Positions 12,861-23,126 of a DNA stretch of 57,673 nucleotides are shown here, in pieces. This DNA is from Gnetum montanum (lineage: Eukaryota > Streptophyta > Gnetopsida > Gnetales > Gnetaceae): NCBI GenBank assembly GCA_015680685.1, contig MNCI01005895.1:181636-239308 (forward strand), in the 5' to 3' direction. The notes below the pieces were generated by a model, which saw only the letters and a program-made list of their open reading frames with translations, was not told the origin of the DNA and searched no databases. The stretch's first letter is position 1. Every line of letters begins with the position of its first letter. A program made the translations under genes and the position numbers.

Positions 12861-13561
12861 TGTGATGACTGAAAACATTTGTGGTTGGAACACCTAGAGG
12901 TTAGCGAGCCTACACCATAACCCCGAGTCCATGTGAGGTTCATGCTGGAAAATGAAGATGGGGTGCCCTAAATGGTCTTGTCAATCAAATAGGGAATTAC
13001 TAGGTGTTATGATGGATGTGTGCAACATCTGTTTATATAGTGTTATGTGTGGGCACTAGGGCCAACTATGCCAGAGCATAGCAAGGTGCCTCGTCCTGAG
13101 AATAGTAGTGTAAACATTCAAATATGTGCAAAATAGTAAAGAAAATGTGATTGCTATGCTAGGTGCCAAAGAAAGAGTGCTTGAAAAATGCAATAGATAT
13201 TAAGAGTAAAAGTGCACTACCCTAAATGGGGGAGTGTAGCTATTGTAGGAAAATAGGTGAGAGTGGTATGTGGTGTGCAAGTAGGCATAGAGTCAGAGCA
13301 GTGTATTCATAGTGTCTGGGATGTTCAGGCAACAAAATTAATGACTACCATAGGGACTAAGCCTACTGGGTTGGTTGTTACTTTGTTTCATAGGTACTGT
13401 GATGAACTGCATGCTGGAAGCTGTGCACTAGTTGTTCGATGACGTTCTAGAATGCACCAAAGTGCTAAGTGGAAGAGTGTGAGAGTGCCAAGGATTCTCA
13501 AAATGTTAAAATGCTTAATGCTCTTTTGATTTTCCAACCCCTAGAATGCTAAACATCGGGG

Positions 13562-13569
13562 TATTTATA
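13562..13569 (-). promoter_or_regulatory. TATA box of LTR X
   Basis: TATAAATA on the minus strand in a stretch (gaggtatttatag-like) conserved with LTR Y at 40206. Confidence 0.5.
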
Positions 13570-13755
13570 GGGCTAGGATTAGCATGAAATGTGGATCAAG
13601 CATCATGTGGCACAAGGTAGATGAGGCCATGCTAGCCCTACTACACTCCCATGGGAGTAACAAAGTGTTACACTCTAGAGTACTACAACGGGTCTCTAGA
13701 AATTGTTGAACTATGACTACATTACCAAGACTGCATGTGCTAGAGTTTGAATGAT

Positions 13756-13760
13756 CATAA
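13756..13760. repeat. Target-site duplication of element B, left copy
   Basis: CATAA just before TGTTGGCA; repeated at 23579-23583 just after TGCCAACA. Removing B and one CATAA restores continuity with LTRs Y and Z. Confidence 0.9.
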
Positions 13761-14796
13761 TGTTGGCAACCGTTTGGGACGCTACCGCCAATGAGTGTCC
13801 TCAAACAGGATTTAGGTGCTTGCTAGTCTCTGGCAACACCAAGGCCCAAATACCTCCAAATAGACTCAGTAGTTAATGTGAGTATGTGTGTGTGCTGTTG
13901 CAGCGTGTAGTTGTGAAAAATGAAATGATTGCGTTATGTGTAAACTATAGATGACTTATCTTAAAGAGATTCAGCCAACTTTGACAAGTACTGTGAGTTA
14001 TTGAGAGTTCCTATTTTGTTCAATTGCCTAGTCTACATAGTCCTTATAATACCTACTTGTAACAAATAAAATTTTGCAAAAACATTTGAGCACAACTTCG
14101 TGAATCTACTTCTAATTTTCCCTAGAGAAAGAGATAGTTTCACAAAAAAACTAGAAATAGAGCAAGATTCAATGGAAATANATTTTGGATAGATAATGGA
14201 TGTCAAAAATTGCATTCAATAGAACCTTCAAAAGAGTTGAAAATTTCTAATTGAAATACCATGGAGATTCATTTCAAAGATAAAAAGAAGCTATTCTGGT
14301 CCCATGAAAATACCAAAGATTCTCAGAACCCTCTTGACTATTGAATTATTCAACGACATGACTACAAGCAAAGGCTCTCTTACAACGATCTCAATAGAAG
14401 TTATTATACATTGCAAAATAATCAAATTTACTACTAAAATGCTCTTAAGGCTTTCAAACATCAGCGCTTCTATGAAAAAAGTTTAACAGAAATTTTCTAT
14501 TAGGCAACAAGAATAGTAAGAGCAATCAAAAAATCCCAAAATTACTTTCCAAGGATGATACTATCTAAACCACTAGCTAAACAATTTAAACAAAATAAAA
14601 ATAAAATATAACTCATAGGACTATGACAAAGAATCTGAAATCTTTTCTTTAGTCAGTCATCTTACAAGCAATCTTTCACAATTTTTTCTTTACAATGCTC
14701 TTCTCCCAAGACTCAAAGTGTGTCTCCAAGTGAGAGCCCAAGTGTATCCCAAGTCTTTCAAAGTGTCTTGTCTCCCTTCTTCTTACCCATGATGCA

Positions 14797-14804
14797 TTTT
14801 TATA
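14797..14804 (-). promoter_or_regulatory. TATA box of B LTR (left)
   Basis: TATAAAAA on the minus strand in the context gaaccctataaaaa; the copy in the other LTR is at 20941-20948. It separates the long U3 with captured gene pieces from R-U5. Confidence 0.55.
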
Positions 14805-14898
14805 GGGTTCAAAGGTAGGTAGGTAAGTTACAAAATATCTTGGGTGGTTATAACCACCATATAGAGAAAAAAGCTGCAGCTGACAAGTGTCCTATTTA

Positions 14899-15014
14899 GT
14901 TGCCAAGTGTCTTCATTCAGTTGCCAAGTGTCTTCATTCAGTCGCCAAGTGTCTTCATTCAGTTACCAAGTGTCTTCATTCATTTGCCAAGTGTCTTCAT
15001 TCAGTTGCCAAGTG
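14899..15014. repeat. 21-bp tandem repeats upstream of B TATA box
   Basis: Unit gttgccaagtgtcttcattc plus a, five full copies and an 11-bp partial. The right LTR (21043-21137) has four full copies and a partial, so a unit was gained or lost after insertion. The array lies about 95 bp upstream of the TATA box in transcription direction. Confidence 0.9.
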
Positions 15015-15477
15015 GTCACCATGGAGACAAAAAGGCTATAGTTGACAAGTGGCCTTGGTGGTGGTTATAACCACCATTTCAATTGACAAGTGTTCAATTC
15101 ACATGGGATTTTGAAAAATTGTTGCAGAAATTCCCTTTTTAAAGTATAAAATATTTTATTTTTATTTAAATCATAGTAGTAGAGATAGTAACCATGGAGT
15201 TGTTGCATACATGGATGGGTTAATATATAAATATGTATGTACGTATGTAATATTTATCCATCTATCTTATGCTTGGGACCCATGGTTTACTTCTTGCCTG
15301 CCATTAGCCTCCTCTGTCTATCCAAATCATCTATGAGTTGAAGGATTTGAACCTAAAAAATGCATTAAACTGAAATGCTATGCCATGGTAGTTATATCCG
15401 ATAACAATTTCGACATAAATGGTGGAACCTCCACATATTGATTCAAAAATTTTTCTGAAATAATTCCTGCCAAAAAC

Positions 15478-15665
15478 ACGGTGAATCCCAGCTTAGATTT
15501 TTTTGTTTTTACCATAATCCATGGACAGACGTTTAGAAACAAAGGATGCAAGCCCAGATCCAATTCCTCCACCCACAGCATTGAAAACCAAGAAACCCTG
15601 AAGATCGGTGCAGTTGTCAGCCAATTTTCTAATACAGTCCAAGCACACGGGCAAAGTAGTTAGCG
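15478..15665 (-). pseudogene. Captured alpha-tubulin exon piece in left B LTR
   Basis: Minus-strand translation reads [18 protein letters not shown], then [17 protein letters not shown], then RLSMDYGK, then after a frameshift KSKLGFTVF. This is the alpha-tubulin segment that normally includes [17 protein letters not shown] and the GTP-binding glycine-rich T4 loop GGGTGSG (here one Thr to Ile), ending SKLGFTVYP. Just upstream, at about 15650-15665, ANYFAR recalls tubulin AANNFAR with an internal deletion of the residues between. It is same-strand as the element, lies inside U3, and has a second copy in the other LTR. It is a non-functional fragment of roughly 60 codons. No introns interrupt it, so an exonic or cDNA source cannot be distinguished. 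Confidence 0.88.
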
Positions 15666-16161
15666 GAAAATGAGGATGAGATTATGTTTCTGCAGAGGGT
15701 TATTCCATAAACCTCTATCACATCTATTGGAGTTGCATTAGATCCAGGCTAAATACACCAGTCACTACGAAAAACCAGAGTCCCAAGAGCAACGCTTAGC
15801 TACTGCAAAGCCGAAGTCATGCCAGGTCAAATTCTTCTTCCTCCTTTTCAAAACTTTTCTGAATATATTGCTATATAACTGTGACTGAGTTATATTGGTA
15901 GATAGTGGGGCATGATACTAATCTATGGTACCTCTATCCCTATTGCAAAGAATGAGTGCATGGAAGGACCACATCGAACCCGCAAGGAGTAGTCAAAGCG
16001 CTTAATATAAGCGCGCACGTTTAAATCATAGAACTTTAAACGATGCTTACAACATCACGAAAAAGGAGAATTTAGCCAATTAAAAACAATGTTTTTTTCA
16101 TCTGATTCAATAACATTCTGATTGTTAATCTATTTTGTTGCACTATCATGGGTTGGGAGCT

Positions 16162-16455
16162 CTATGTTAGTACGATAGCCAGGGAACGACTAGGGCTAAC
16201 GCGGGGAACCCTGTAAAATGTCCCGCACAACAGGGAATCAGAATCAGCCGATTTCGTACTTGTGAAACCTTGGTTTATTGATAGTGGGGTGCAATCCTGT
16301 AGAATTTGGATAAAATTGATGGTCCACCCCCTCTGTGAAAAAGCGTAATACACCATCTCCACTACTATCTTGAATTCCAACAATAGATCTGCTGCATTTT
16401 CGTGCTCCTTCATCATAAATTTTTCTAGCATGAATTGCAGAGCGTTTTTCCACAC
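16162..16455 (-). CDS. Unknown 97-codon open frame in left B LTR
   Basis: Minus-strand frame starting MWKNALQFMLEKFMMKEHEN and ending in SRSLAIVLT. The equivalent frame in the other LTR (22284-22577) is also open at exactly the same length despite amino-acid changes. The N-terminal third is helical and charged. I do not recognise a family. It sits in U3 between the tubulin and XDH pieces, so it may be part of a third captured gene or chance. A competing minus frame (16244-16453) is open here but has a stop in the other LTR, which favours this one. Confidence 0.3.
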   Translation of the reverse strand: MWKNALQFMLEKFMMKEHENAADLLLEFKIVVEMVYYAFSQRGWTINFIQILQDCTPLSINQGFTSTKSADSDSLLCGTFYRVPRVSPSRSLAIVLT

Positions 16456-16980
16456 TCTTAGATTTCGGCCAATGGCCTAGAGATTGAAGATGAATCTATA
16501 TCATTTGGCAGATGAAGTCGTAGATTTTTCTTGATCATGTAGTTTGAAATGTTTTCACACTCTTCACTTGGTTGGATACGAAAAAAAATAATAGTTTCAT
16601 TTTTTTTTGCGATTATTCCATTCCAATTCATGAATGCTCGACCCCATGAATTGGGCCCATGAAAACCCTCGACTTGGGACTGTGAAAACCTCCAGAAAAT
16701 CTATCTCTGTTTATGACGGCGCAGGGCCAGATTCCTCTTGTCACTATTTTCTCTACTTATAGATAGATAGATATATATGATGTTAGGGTGACTGTGTTGG
16801 GGACTCGTTACCCACTAAAGCCATCATATAAAAGAAATTATACAATGAGAACAAGGACAGTAACAGTTTCACAACACACATATGTTCAACGCTTTTTACA
16901 TTCCATGTCAAATTTCTTAGTGGAGCTTCTCCATGATGCCCAAATTTCTTATGATCTCACTTGTCACCCACGCCAGAGCT

Positions 16981-17197
16981 GAACTCAACCATGCCACTAG
17001 GAGCATCATTTTTTTATCAAAACCTCTTGTTGCAGCACCTTGAAAGAATTCTCAAAAGTATCAAATGTACATGGCTTCCCAATAAGAAACTCTCGTGTCT
17101 TTGTTGTAGATGAAGTAACCAGGGCTACCCCACCATAAGCTAGAGAAATATCTGCAATTGACACACCATTTTCTTTTGACTCTAGATAAACCCTCAT
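16981..17197 (-). pseudogene. Captured xanthine dehydrogenase exon piece in left B LTR
   Basis: Minus-strand translation begins MRVYLESKENGVSIADISLA, continues YGGVALVTSSTTKTREFLIG and ends in FKVLQQEVLIKK. After a +1 shift at a run of seven A it continues as DAPSGMVEF. Plant XDH (molybdenum hydroxylase) has, in the FAD-to-Mo linker region, RVYLxE..., SxxYGGVAP, TKTxEFLIGK, ALKVLQxDI and DAPGGMVEFRKSL in this order. The match covers about 70 residues of a normally 1,350-residue enzyme, so it is only a relic. Sense to the element, inside U3; the shared frameshift shows decay before or at capture. Confidence 0.87.
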
Positions 17198-17433
17198 GCC
17201 AACATTTTTTTACCCTCTGACTCCAATTCTTGGAAGAAACGTTTCATGACTTTGCAGACTGCAACCTCTTGAATTTCATTTCTATTCCAACTTCATGGTT
17301 AGTTAACTGTTGTAGAATTCTTCATGAGAAAAAGCATAATCCTCCTTGAATAGTTTCAGTTTATTAGGATTCTGTACCTCACCATTTGCAAATAAGCCTG
17401 CTTGTTCCATGAAATGGCCAAAATGTGCCAACA

Positions 17434-17456
17434 TTTCTGCCCCCTTTAAAAGGCTT
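17434..17456 (-). other. Polypurine tract of B
   Basis: Minus strand reads AAAGGGGGCAGAAA directly against TGTTGGCACA of the 3' LTR, the standard plus-strand primer position. Confidence 0.85.
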
Positions 17457-17640
17457 AAAGAAATTTATGCCAGCCCCATTTTAAAACTGAACTGTACTGA
17501 AGCTTTTATTAAATTTTTATAGCTGAAAAGATAAATCATTTTGGAGGAAAATTTCCATCAAACATAAGGTTTGGTGGTATAAAAACCTCATTCCTAACAA
17601 AAACAAAAAACTGTACATTATGAAGTCCTTTGTTCATAGA

Positions 17641-18339
17641 CTATTCTTGAGATGGGAAAAGAATGGTGAGGATTACTCTGGTAGGAATCCTCATATCTCT
17701 AACCTTCTCATAAGCAATATCTTTACTATTTTTTGGCTTGCTGGAGCTTTCAACTTGATCTTCTTGAGCTTTTTCTTCAGCAATCCTCTCATTGTCTTTC
17801 TTAAATGAATTCTCATTTTCTTGGAGTGTAAAAATTTTATTTTCAACACCTCCTTTTTCAACCATCTTACTTTTTCCATTTGAAGTAATGTTATCAATCA
17901 TGAAAGGTTCACTATAGATGTATATTTGATTTGGTTCTCTTTTCCGAGGTAACCACATGTGAGAATAATCTATTGATATGTAAGCTGAGAAATTCTTACT
18001 CCAACTTCTACTCAATAAGAGACTATCTGAATCTGGTATATCTTCCACTTGAATAGTTACTCTACTTCTGATGCGGGGTTCAAAAGAAATTTTCAATAGG
18101 ACATTTGGTAATTGACCCACAATCTTCACTCTACTTTTATCCACTTGAACAATCTTTTTATTTGATTTTTCAGGAATCAAACCAAGTTTCTTACATATAG
18201 ACAATGACATTATAGTAGACGTAGCTCCAGAATCAACCAAACAATTGTGTAAGTATTTATCCTTCATTTTCATTGTCAAAAAAAAAGGAGGAGCTTCCTT
18301 ATCATACAAGGTCTTTAACTTCTCATCATTATTAGACAC
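17641..18339 (-). CDS. B retropepsin-like aspartic protease, C-terminal part of gag-pro
   Basis: 232-codon open frame, the only long intact one in B. The active site is LVDSGATSTIMS at about residues 34-45 (D36-S-G-A). The flap/second half is represented by DIPDSDSLLLSRSWSKNFSA (the LLG/R-W motif), then SHMWLPRKREPNQ. The C-terminal 80 residues are charged and low in complexity (ENENSFKKDNERIAEEKAQE). The start at 18339 is simply the first ATG; the natural protein is probably a gag-pro fusion from upstream. The frame ends about 190 bp before the PPT, so no RT follows. Retropepsins cleave the gag polyprotein in the particle. Confidence 0.8.
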   Translation of the reverse strand: MSNNDEKLKTLYDKEAPPFFLTMKMKDKYLHNCLVDSGATSTIMSLSICKKLGLIPEKSNKKIVQVDKSRVKIVGQLPNVLLKISFEPRIRSRVTIQVEDIPDSDSLLLSRSWSKNFSAYISIDYSHMWLPRKREPNQIYIYSEPFMIDNITSNGKSKMVEKGGVENKIFTLQENENSFKKDNERIAEEKAQEDQVESSSKPKNSKDIAYEKVRDMRIPTRVILTILFPSQE

Positions 18340-18402
18340 ATAACTTAACTCTTATTCTCTAACTCTCCTTTTACCTTTAATGAACTCTAAGACCTTTCTT
18401 TG

Positions 18403-19586
18403 TTAATCTCCTATTTGACACAACTGATAAAGGCTAATATTGGCCTTGACATGTTTATGATCTTCAATCAAATCATATTCTCCATCACCAATAAATCTTG
18501 GTCTCTTTATCCATTTATTAAAAGATTGATTTGGAGTGCTTTGCTCTACTTGATTGATTTTACTCTTATCTCTTCTATTTGGATCAAAAGCTTTTCTCTT
18601 GGTAGATGGATCAATAATAATATTTGGGTGTCTAGAAGTATCTTTCCTTAGATCAAAGATTATATCCATTTTCCTCATTATTATTACATTCTTCATCTGA
18701 AGACATATCTTCTTCAGAACTTGATAGAGAAGAAGTATCACTAGATCCATTGCTAGAAGATTTACTTGCATAATGAACACTAGATAACTCATTATTAGAT
18801 TCAATATCAAGAAAGTTGAACATAATAAGGTCACTTTCATCCTCATCTTTTGCTAACTTCGTGTCTTGATGTTTATGCTTTCTATTTTTCCTTTCTTCCT
18901 TGATATTAACTCTTGCCAAAGCCTTTTCAAGCTTTACTATTTTGTTAGACATATCTCTCATTAATTGTCCTTTTTAAGATCCTACTCTTTCATATTCTTA
19001 CTCTATCTTAACATGAGATGTACCTAGTAAAGCTTTAAATTGAGCAAAATCTTGCATAGGAATCATAACTCTTTCTTCTCTTTTTTGAATTGCGATATTT
19101 TCTTCAGGATTCAACTATTTTTCTAACTGGATAGCTTCACTAAAGTAGTCNNNNNNNNNNNNNNNNNNNNNNNNNNNNNNNNNNNNNNNNNNNNNNNNNN
19201 NNNNNNNNNNNNNNNNNNNNNNNNNNNNNNNNNNNNNNNNNNNNNNNNNNNNNNNNNNNNNNNNNNNNNNNNNNNNNNNNNNNNNNNNNNNNNNNNNNNN
19301 NNNNNNNNNNNNNNNNNNNNNNNNNNNNNNNNNNNNNNNNNNNNNNNNNNNNNNNNNNNNNNNNNNNNNNNNNNNNNNNNNNNNNNNNNNNNNNNNNNNN
19401 NNNNNNNNNNNNNNNNNNNNNNNNNNNNNNNNNNNNNNNNNNNNNNNNNNNNNNNNNNNNNACTCCACTACTTGTTCCCAATTCAAAAACTTTCTTTTGT
19501 TCTTCTTCTGATGAAGAATCAGTCTTAGAATCTAGAATATCTTTTGAAACTTTTAAACTTTCCAAACTATCAATCTTCTTGGTCAT
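18403..19586 (-). pseudogene. B gag (frameshifted, contains assembly gap)
   Basis: Minus-strand gag remnants in one order: 19586-19462 starts MTKKIDSLESLKVSKDIL and runs into N; 19150-18964 resumes with DYFSEAIQLEK and RVMIPMQDFAQFKALL; 18961-18653 is a Ser/Glu-rich linker (SSNGSSDTSSLSSSEED); then, after a frame change near 18655, DLRKDTSRHPNIII to HKHVKANISLYQLC precedes the protease. No zinc knuckle is visible; it could be in the gap or absent. The 311-bp gap hides most of the expected capsid region. The frameshift may be real decay. Confidence 0.7.
19151..19461. other. Assembly gap (311 N)
   Basis: Run of undetermined bases inside B gag. Frames crossing it are not interpretable. Confidence 0.99.
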
Positions 19587-19686
19587 GAACTGAAAATAGT
19601 ATCTAATTTCTTAAGCCTTTATAGTAACAAAGAATTGTTGATGTACTAAAATTATAAGGTTTATGAACCAAGAGGCTAAATTTTCA

Positions 19687-19704
19687 GCCCTCCTTCTAGC
19701 ACCA
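19687..19704 (-). other. Putative primer-binding site of B
   Basis: Minus strand TGGTGCTAGAAGGAGGGC, 7 bases inside the LTR end (19712). Seventeen of 18 bases recur at 49307-49324, six bases from LTR Z. The primer tRNA was not identified. Confidence 0.6.
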
Positions 19705-20940
19705 AAAGAACTATTAGCGACTGTTTGGGACACGACCGCCAAGGAGTGTCCTCGAACAGGATTTAGGTTCTTGCTGGTCTCTGGCAACACCAAGGCCTAG
19801 ATACCTCCAAATAGACTCAGTAGTTAATGTGAGTATGTGTGTGTGCTGTTGCCGCATGTGGTTGTGAAAAATGAAACAATTGTGTTATTTGTAAACTATA
19901 GATGAATTATCTTAAAGAGATTCAGCCAACTTTGCCAAGTACTATGAGTTGTTGAGAGTTTCTATTTTGTTCAATTGCCTAGTCTATGCGGTCCTTATAA
20001 TACCTACTTGTAACAAATAAAATTTTGCAAAAACAACTTCGTGAATCTACTTCTAATTTTTCCCAGAGAAAGAGATAGTTCCAAAAGAAAACTAGAAATA
20101 GAGTAAGAGTCAATGGAAATAGATAGAAAAGAAAGCAGATTTGTGTAGTCCTCAAATATTTAAAGAAGGTAAAATGACACGAGTAAACACTTTGCAATAA
20201 AGCTATCCCAAATTCAATATCTAGGAATTGTTCAAACTTCCAAGGCTCAAATAAGCAATTTCTTCAAGACAATCCTACCATGCTACCAAAAAATTGCTAC
20301 GTAAACTACCACGTATGAGACTCCATTTTTGATAGATAATGGATGTCAACAATTGCATTGAATAGGAACCTTCAAAAGACTTGACAATTTTTGATTGAAA
20401 TACCATGGAGATTCACTTTAAAGATAAAAAGAAGCTATTCTGGTCCCATCAAAATACCAAATATTTTTTGAACCCTCTTGACTATTGAATCATTCAACGA
20501 CATGACTACAAGCAAAGGCTCTCTTACAACGATCTCAATAGTAGTTTCTATACATTGCACAATAACCAAATTTACTACTAAAATTTTCTTAAGGCTTTCA
20601 AACATAAGTGCTTCTATGGAAAAATTTTAACAGAAATTTTCTATTGGGCAACAAGAATAGTAAGAGCAATCTAAAAATTCCAAAATTACTTTCCAAGGAT
20701 GATACTATCTAAACCACTAGCTAAACAATTTAAACAAAATAAAAATAAAACATAAATCATAGGGCTCTGACAAAGAAGCTGAAATCTTTTCTTTAATCAG
20801 TCATCTTACAAGAAATCTTTCACAATTTCTTCTTTACAATGCTCTTCTCCCAAGACTCAAAGTGTGTCTCCAAGTGAGAGTCCAAGTGTATCCCAAGTCT
20901 TCCAAAGTGTGTTGTCTCCCTTATTCTTACCCTTGAAGCC

Positions 20941-20948
20941 TTTTTATA
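20941..20948 (-). promoter_or_regulatory. TATA box of B LTR (right, 5' LTR)
   Basis: TATAAAAA on the minus strand. As the 5' LTR this is the candidate promoter for the B genomic RNA, about 95 bp downstream of the 21-bp repeats. Confidence 0.55.
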
Positions 20949-21042
20949 GGGTTCAAAGGTAGGTAGGTAAGTTACAAAATATCTTGGGTGGTTATAACCA
21001 CCATAGAGAGAAAAGAGCTGTGGGTGACAAGTGTCCTATTTA

Positions 21043-21137
21043 GTTGCTAAGTGTCTTCATTCAGTTGCCAAGTGTCTTCATTCGGTCACCAAGTTTCTTC
21101 ATTCAGTTGCCAAGTGTCTTCATTCAGTTGCCAAGTG
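21043..21137. repeat. 21-bp tandem repeats in right B LTR
   Basis: Four full units and an 11-bp partial of gttgccaagtgtcttcattc(a), one unit fewer than the left LTR. Confidence 0.9.
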
Positions 21138-21600
21138 GTCACCATGGAGACAAAAATGCTATAGTTGACAAGTGGTCTTGGTGGTGGTTATAACCACCAT
21201 TTCAATTGACAAGTGTTCAGTTCACATGGGATTTTGAATAATTGTTGCACAAATTCCCTTTTTAAAGCATAAAATATTTTATTGATCTTTAAATCATAGT
21301 AGTAGAGATAGTAACCATGGAGTTGTCGCATATATGGATGGGTTAATATATAAATATGTATGTACGTATGTAATATTTATCCATCTATCTTATGCTTGGG
21401 ACCGATGGTTTACTTCTTGCTTGCCATTAGCCTCCTTTGTCTATCCAAATCATCTGTGAGTTCGAGGATTTGAACCTGCAAAATGCATTAAACTAAAATG
21501 CTATGCCATGGTAGTTATATCCGCTAACAATTCCGACATAAATGGTGGGACCTCCACATATTGATTCAAAAATTTTTCTAAAATAATTCCTGCCAAAAAT

Positions 21601-21786
21601 GTGGTAAACCCGAGCTTAGATTTTTTTGTTTTTGTTGTAATCTATGGATAGATGTTCAGAAAGAAAGGATGCAAGCCTAGATCTAGTTCCTCCACCCATA
21701 GTGTTGAAAACCAGGAAACCCTGAAGATCGATGTAGTTGTCAGCCAATTTTCTAATACAGTCCAAGGACACGGGCAAAGTAGTTAG
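21601..21786 (-). pseudogene. Captured alpha-tubulin exon piece in right B LTR
   Basis: Second copy of the tubulin piece. It reads [35 protein letters not shown] and LSIDYNKNK before the same frameshift and SKLGFT. Here the T4-loop Thr is retained but the following glycines have become Arg. The two copies have diverged independently, each keeping tubulin-like residues lost in the other, which argues for a genuine ancestral tubulin sequence. Confidence 0.88.
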
Positions 21787-22283
21787 CGGTAGATGAGGAT
21801 GAGATTATGTTTCTACATAGGGTTACTCCATAAACCTCTATCACATCCATCAGAGTTGCATCAGATCCAAGCTAAATATGCAGTCACTGCGAAAAACCAG
21901 AGCCCCAAGAGCAACCCTGAGCTACCACAAAGCCGAAGTCATGCCGGGCCAAATTCTTCTTCCTCCTTTTGAAAGATTTTCTGAATATATTGCTATATAA
22001 CTATGATTGAGTTGTATTGGTAGATAGCAGGGCATGATACTAATCTATGGTACCTCTGTCCCTGTTGCGAAGAATGAGCACACAGAAGCACCACATCGAA
22101 CCTGCAAGGAGCAGTTAAAGCACTTAATATAAGTATGCACGTTTAAATCACAGAACTTTAAAGGATGCTCATAGCATCACGAAAAAGGAGAATTTAGCAA
22201 ATTAAAAATAATGGTTTTGTCATCTGATTCAATAACATTCTGATTGTCAATCTATTTTGTTGCACTATCATGGATTGGGAGCT

Positions 22284-22577
22284 CTATGTCAGTACGACAG
22301 CCAGGAAACGACCAGGGCTAATGTGGGGAACCCTGTAAAATGTCCCGCATAGCAAGGAATCAGAATTAGCTGATTTTGTACTTGTGAAACCTTGGTTTAT
22401 TGATAATGGGTTGCAATCCTGTAGAATTTGGATAAAATTGATGATCCACCACCTTGGTGAAAAAGCGTAATATGTCCTCTCCACTACTATCCGGAATTCC
22501 AACAACAGATTTGCTACATTTTCATGCTCCTTCATCATAAATTTGTCTAGCATGAATTGTAGATAAATTTTCCACAC
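22284..22577 (-). CDS. Unknown 97-codon open frame in right B LTR
   Basis: Counterpart of 16162-16455: MWKIYLQFMLDKFMMKEHEN to RFLAVVLT. It has the same length and stop position. No family recognised. Confidence 0.3.
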   Translation of the reverse strand: MWKIYLQFMLDKFMMKEHENVANLLLEFRIVVERTYYAFSPRWWIINFIQILQDCNPLSINQGFTSTKSANSDSLLCGTFYRVPHISPGRFLAVVLT

Positions 22578-23126
22578 TCTCAGATTTCAGCCAATGGCCC
22601 AAAGATTGAAGATGATTCTGGATCATTTGGCAGATGAATTTGCAGAGTTTCCTTGATCATGTAGTTTGAAATGTTTTCACTCTCTTCACTTGGTTGGATA
22701 TGAAAATAAAAATAGTGTAATTTTTTTGCGATTATTCCGTTCCAATTCACGAATGCTCGGATCCTCGAATTGGACCCGTGAAAATCCTCGGCTTGGGACC
22801 GTGAAAACCTCCAGAAAATCTATCTCTATTTATGATGCCGCAAGGCTAGATTCCTCTTGTTGCTATTTTCTCTACTTTTAGATAGATAGATATATATGAT
22901 CTTAGGGTGACTGTGTTGGGGACTCGTTACCTGCTAATCCGTCATATAAAAGAAATTATAGAATGAAAACAAGGACAGTAACAGTTTCACAACACGCTTA
23001 TGTTCAAAGCTTTTTATATTCTAAGGTATTTCATTTTTGAAGCCATTCCATGTCAAATTTCTTGGTGGAGCTTCTCCATGATGCCCAAATTTCTTACAAT
23101 CTCACTCATCATCCACTCCAGAGCTA

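Larger units (their letters stand above)
12861..13760 (-). repeat. Solo LTR X, left part
   Basis: Starts TGTGATGACTG and aligns with LTR Y (39524 onward) and Z (49331 onward): ggtcttgtcaatca, tcatgctggaaaatgaa and catgtgctagagtttga are shared. A minus-strand TATA box lies at 13562, so the LTR is minus-oriented. It is interrupted at 13760 by element B and resumes at 23584. It ends in TTTCA at 24465. Perfect 5-bp duplications directly flank a single LTR, the signature of a solo LTR. Confidence 0.85.
13761..17433 (-). repeat. 3' LTR of B (left copy)
   Basis: Begins TGTTGGCAAC and ends TGTGCCAACA. On the minus strand U3 runs 17433 to about 14775, followed by R-U5 to 13761. The TATA box is at 14797 with 21-bp repeats upstream at 14899-15014. 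A single N at 14181 coincides with a segment of about 205 bp that is present in the right LTR (about 20120-20325) but missing here. Confidence 0.9.

Noticed and set aside
14899-15014. CRISPR-like array
   Set aside because: Units are head-to-tail 21-mers with no spacers, in a plant LTR.
15241-15300. Short tatgtatgtacg / atagatagata microsatellites (also about 16755 and 22880)
   Set aside because: Simple repeats present in both B LTRs; no functional signal.
15343-15353. tRNA-like B box (GGTTCAAATCC on minus; also 21466-21476), possible SINE or tRNA
   Set aside because: No convincing A box, cloverleaf or SINE tail; the match is short enough to be chance.
15478-17197. Functional host alpha-tubulin or XDH genes
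   Set aside because: Only single-exon-sized pieces, frameshifted, and both repeated in the two LTRs of one element.
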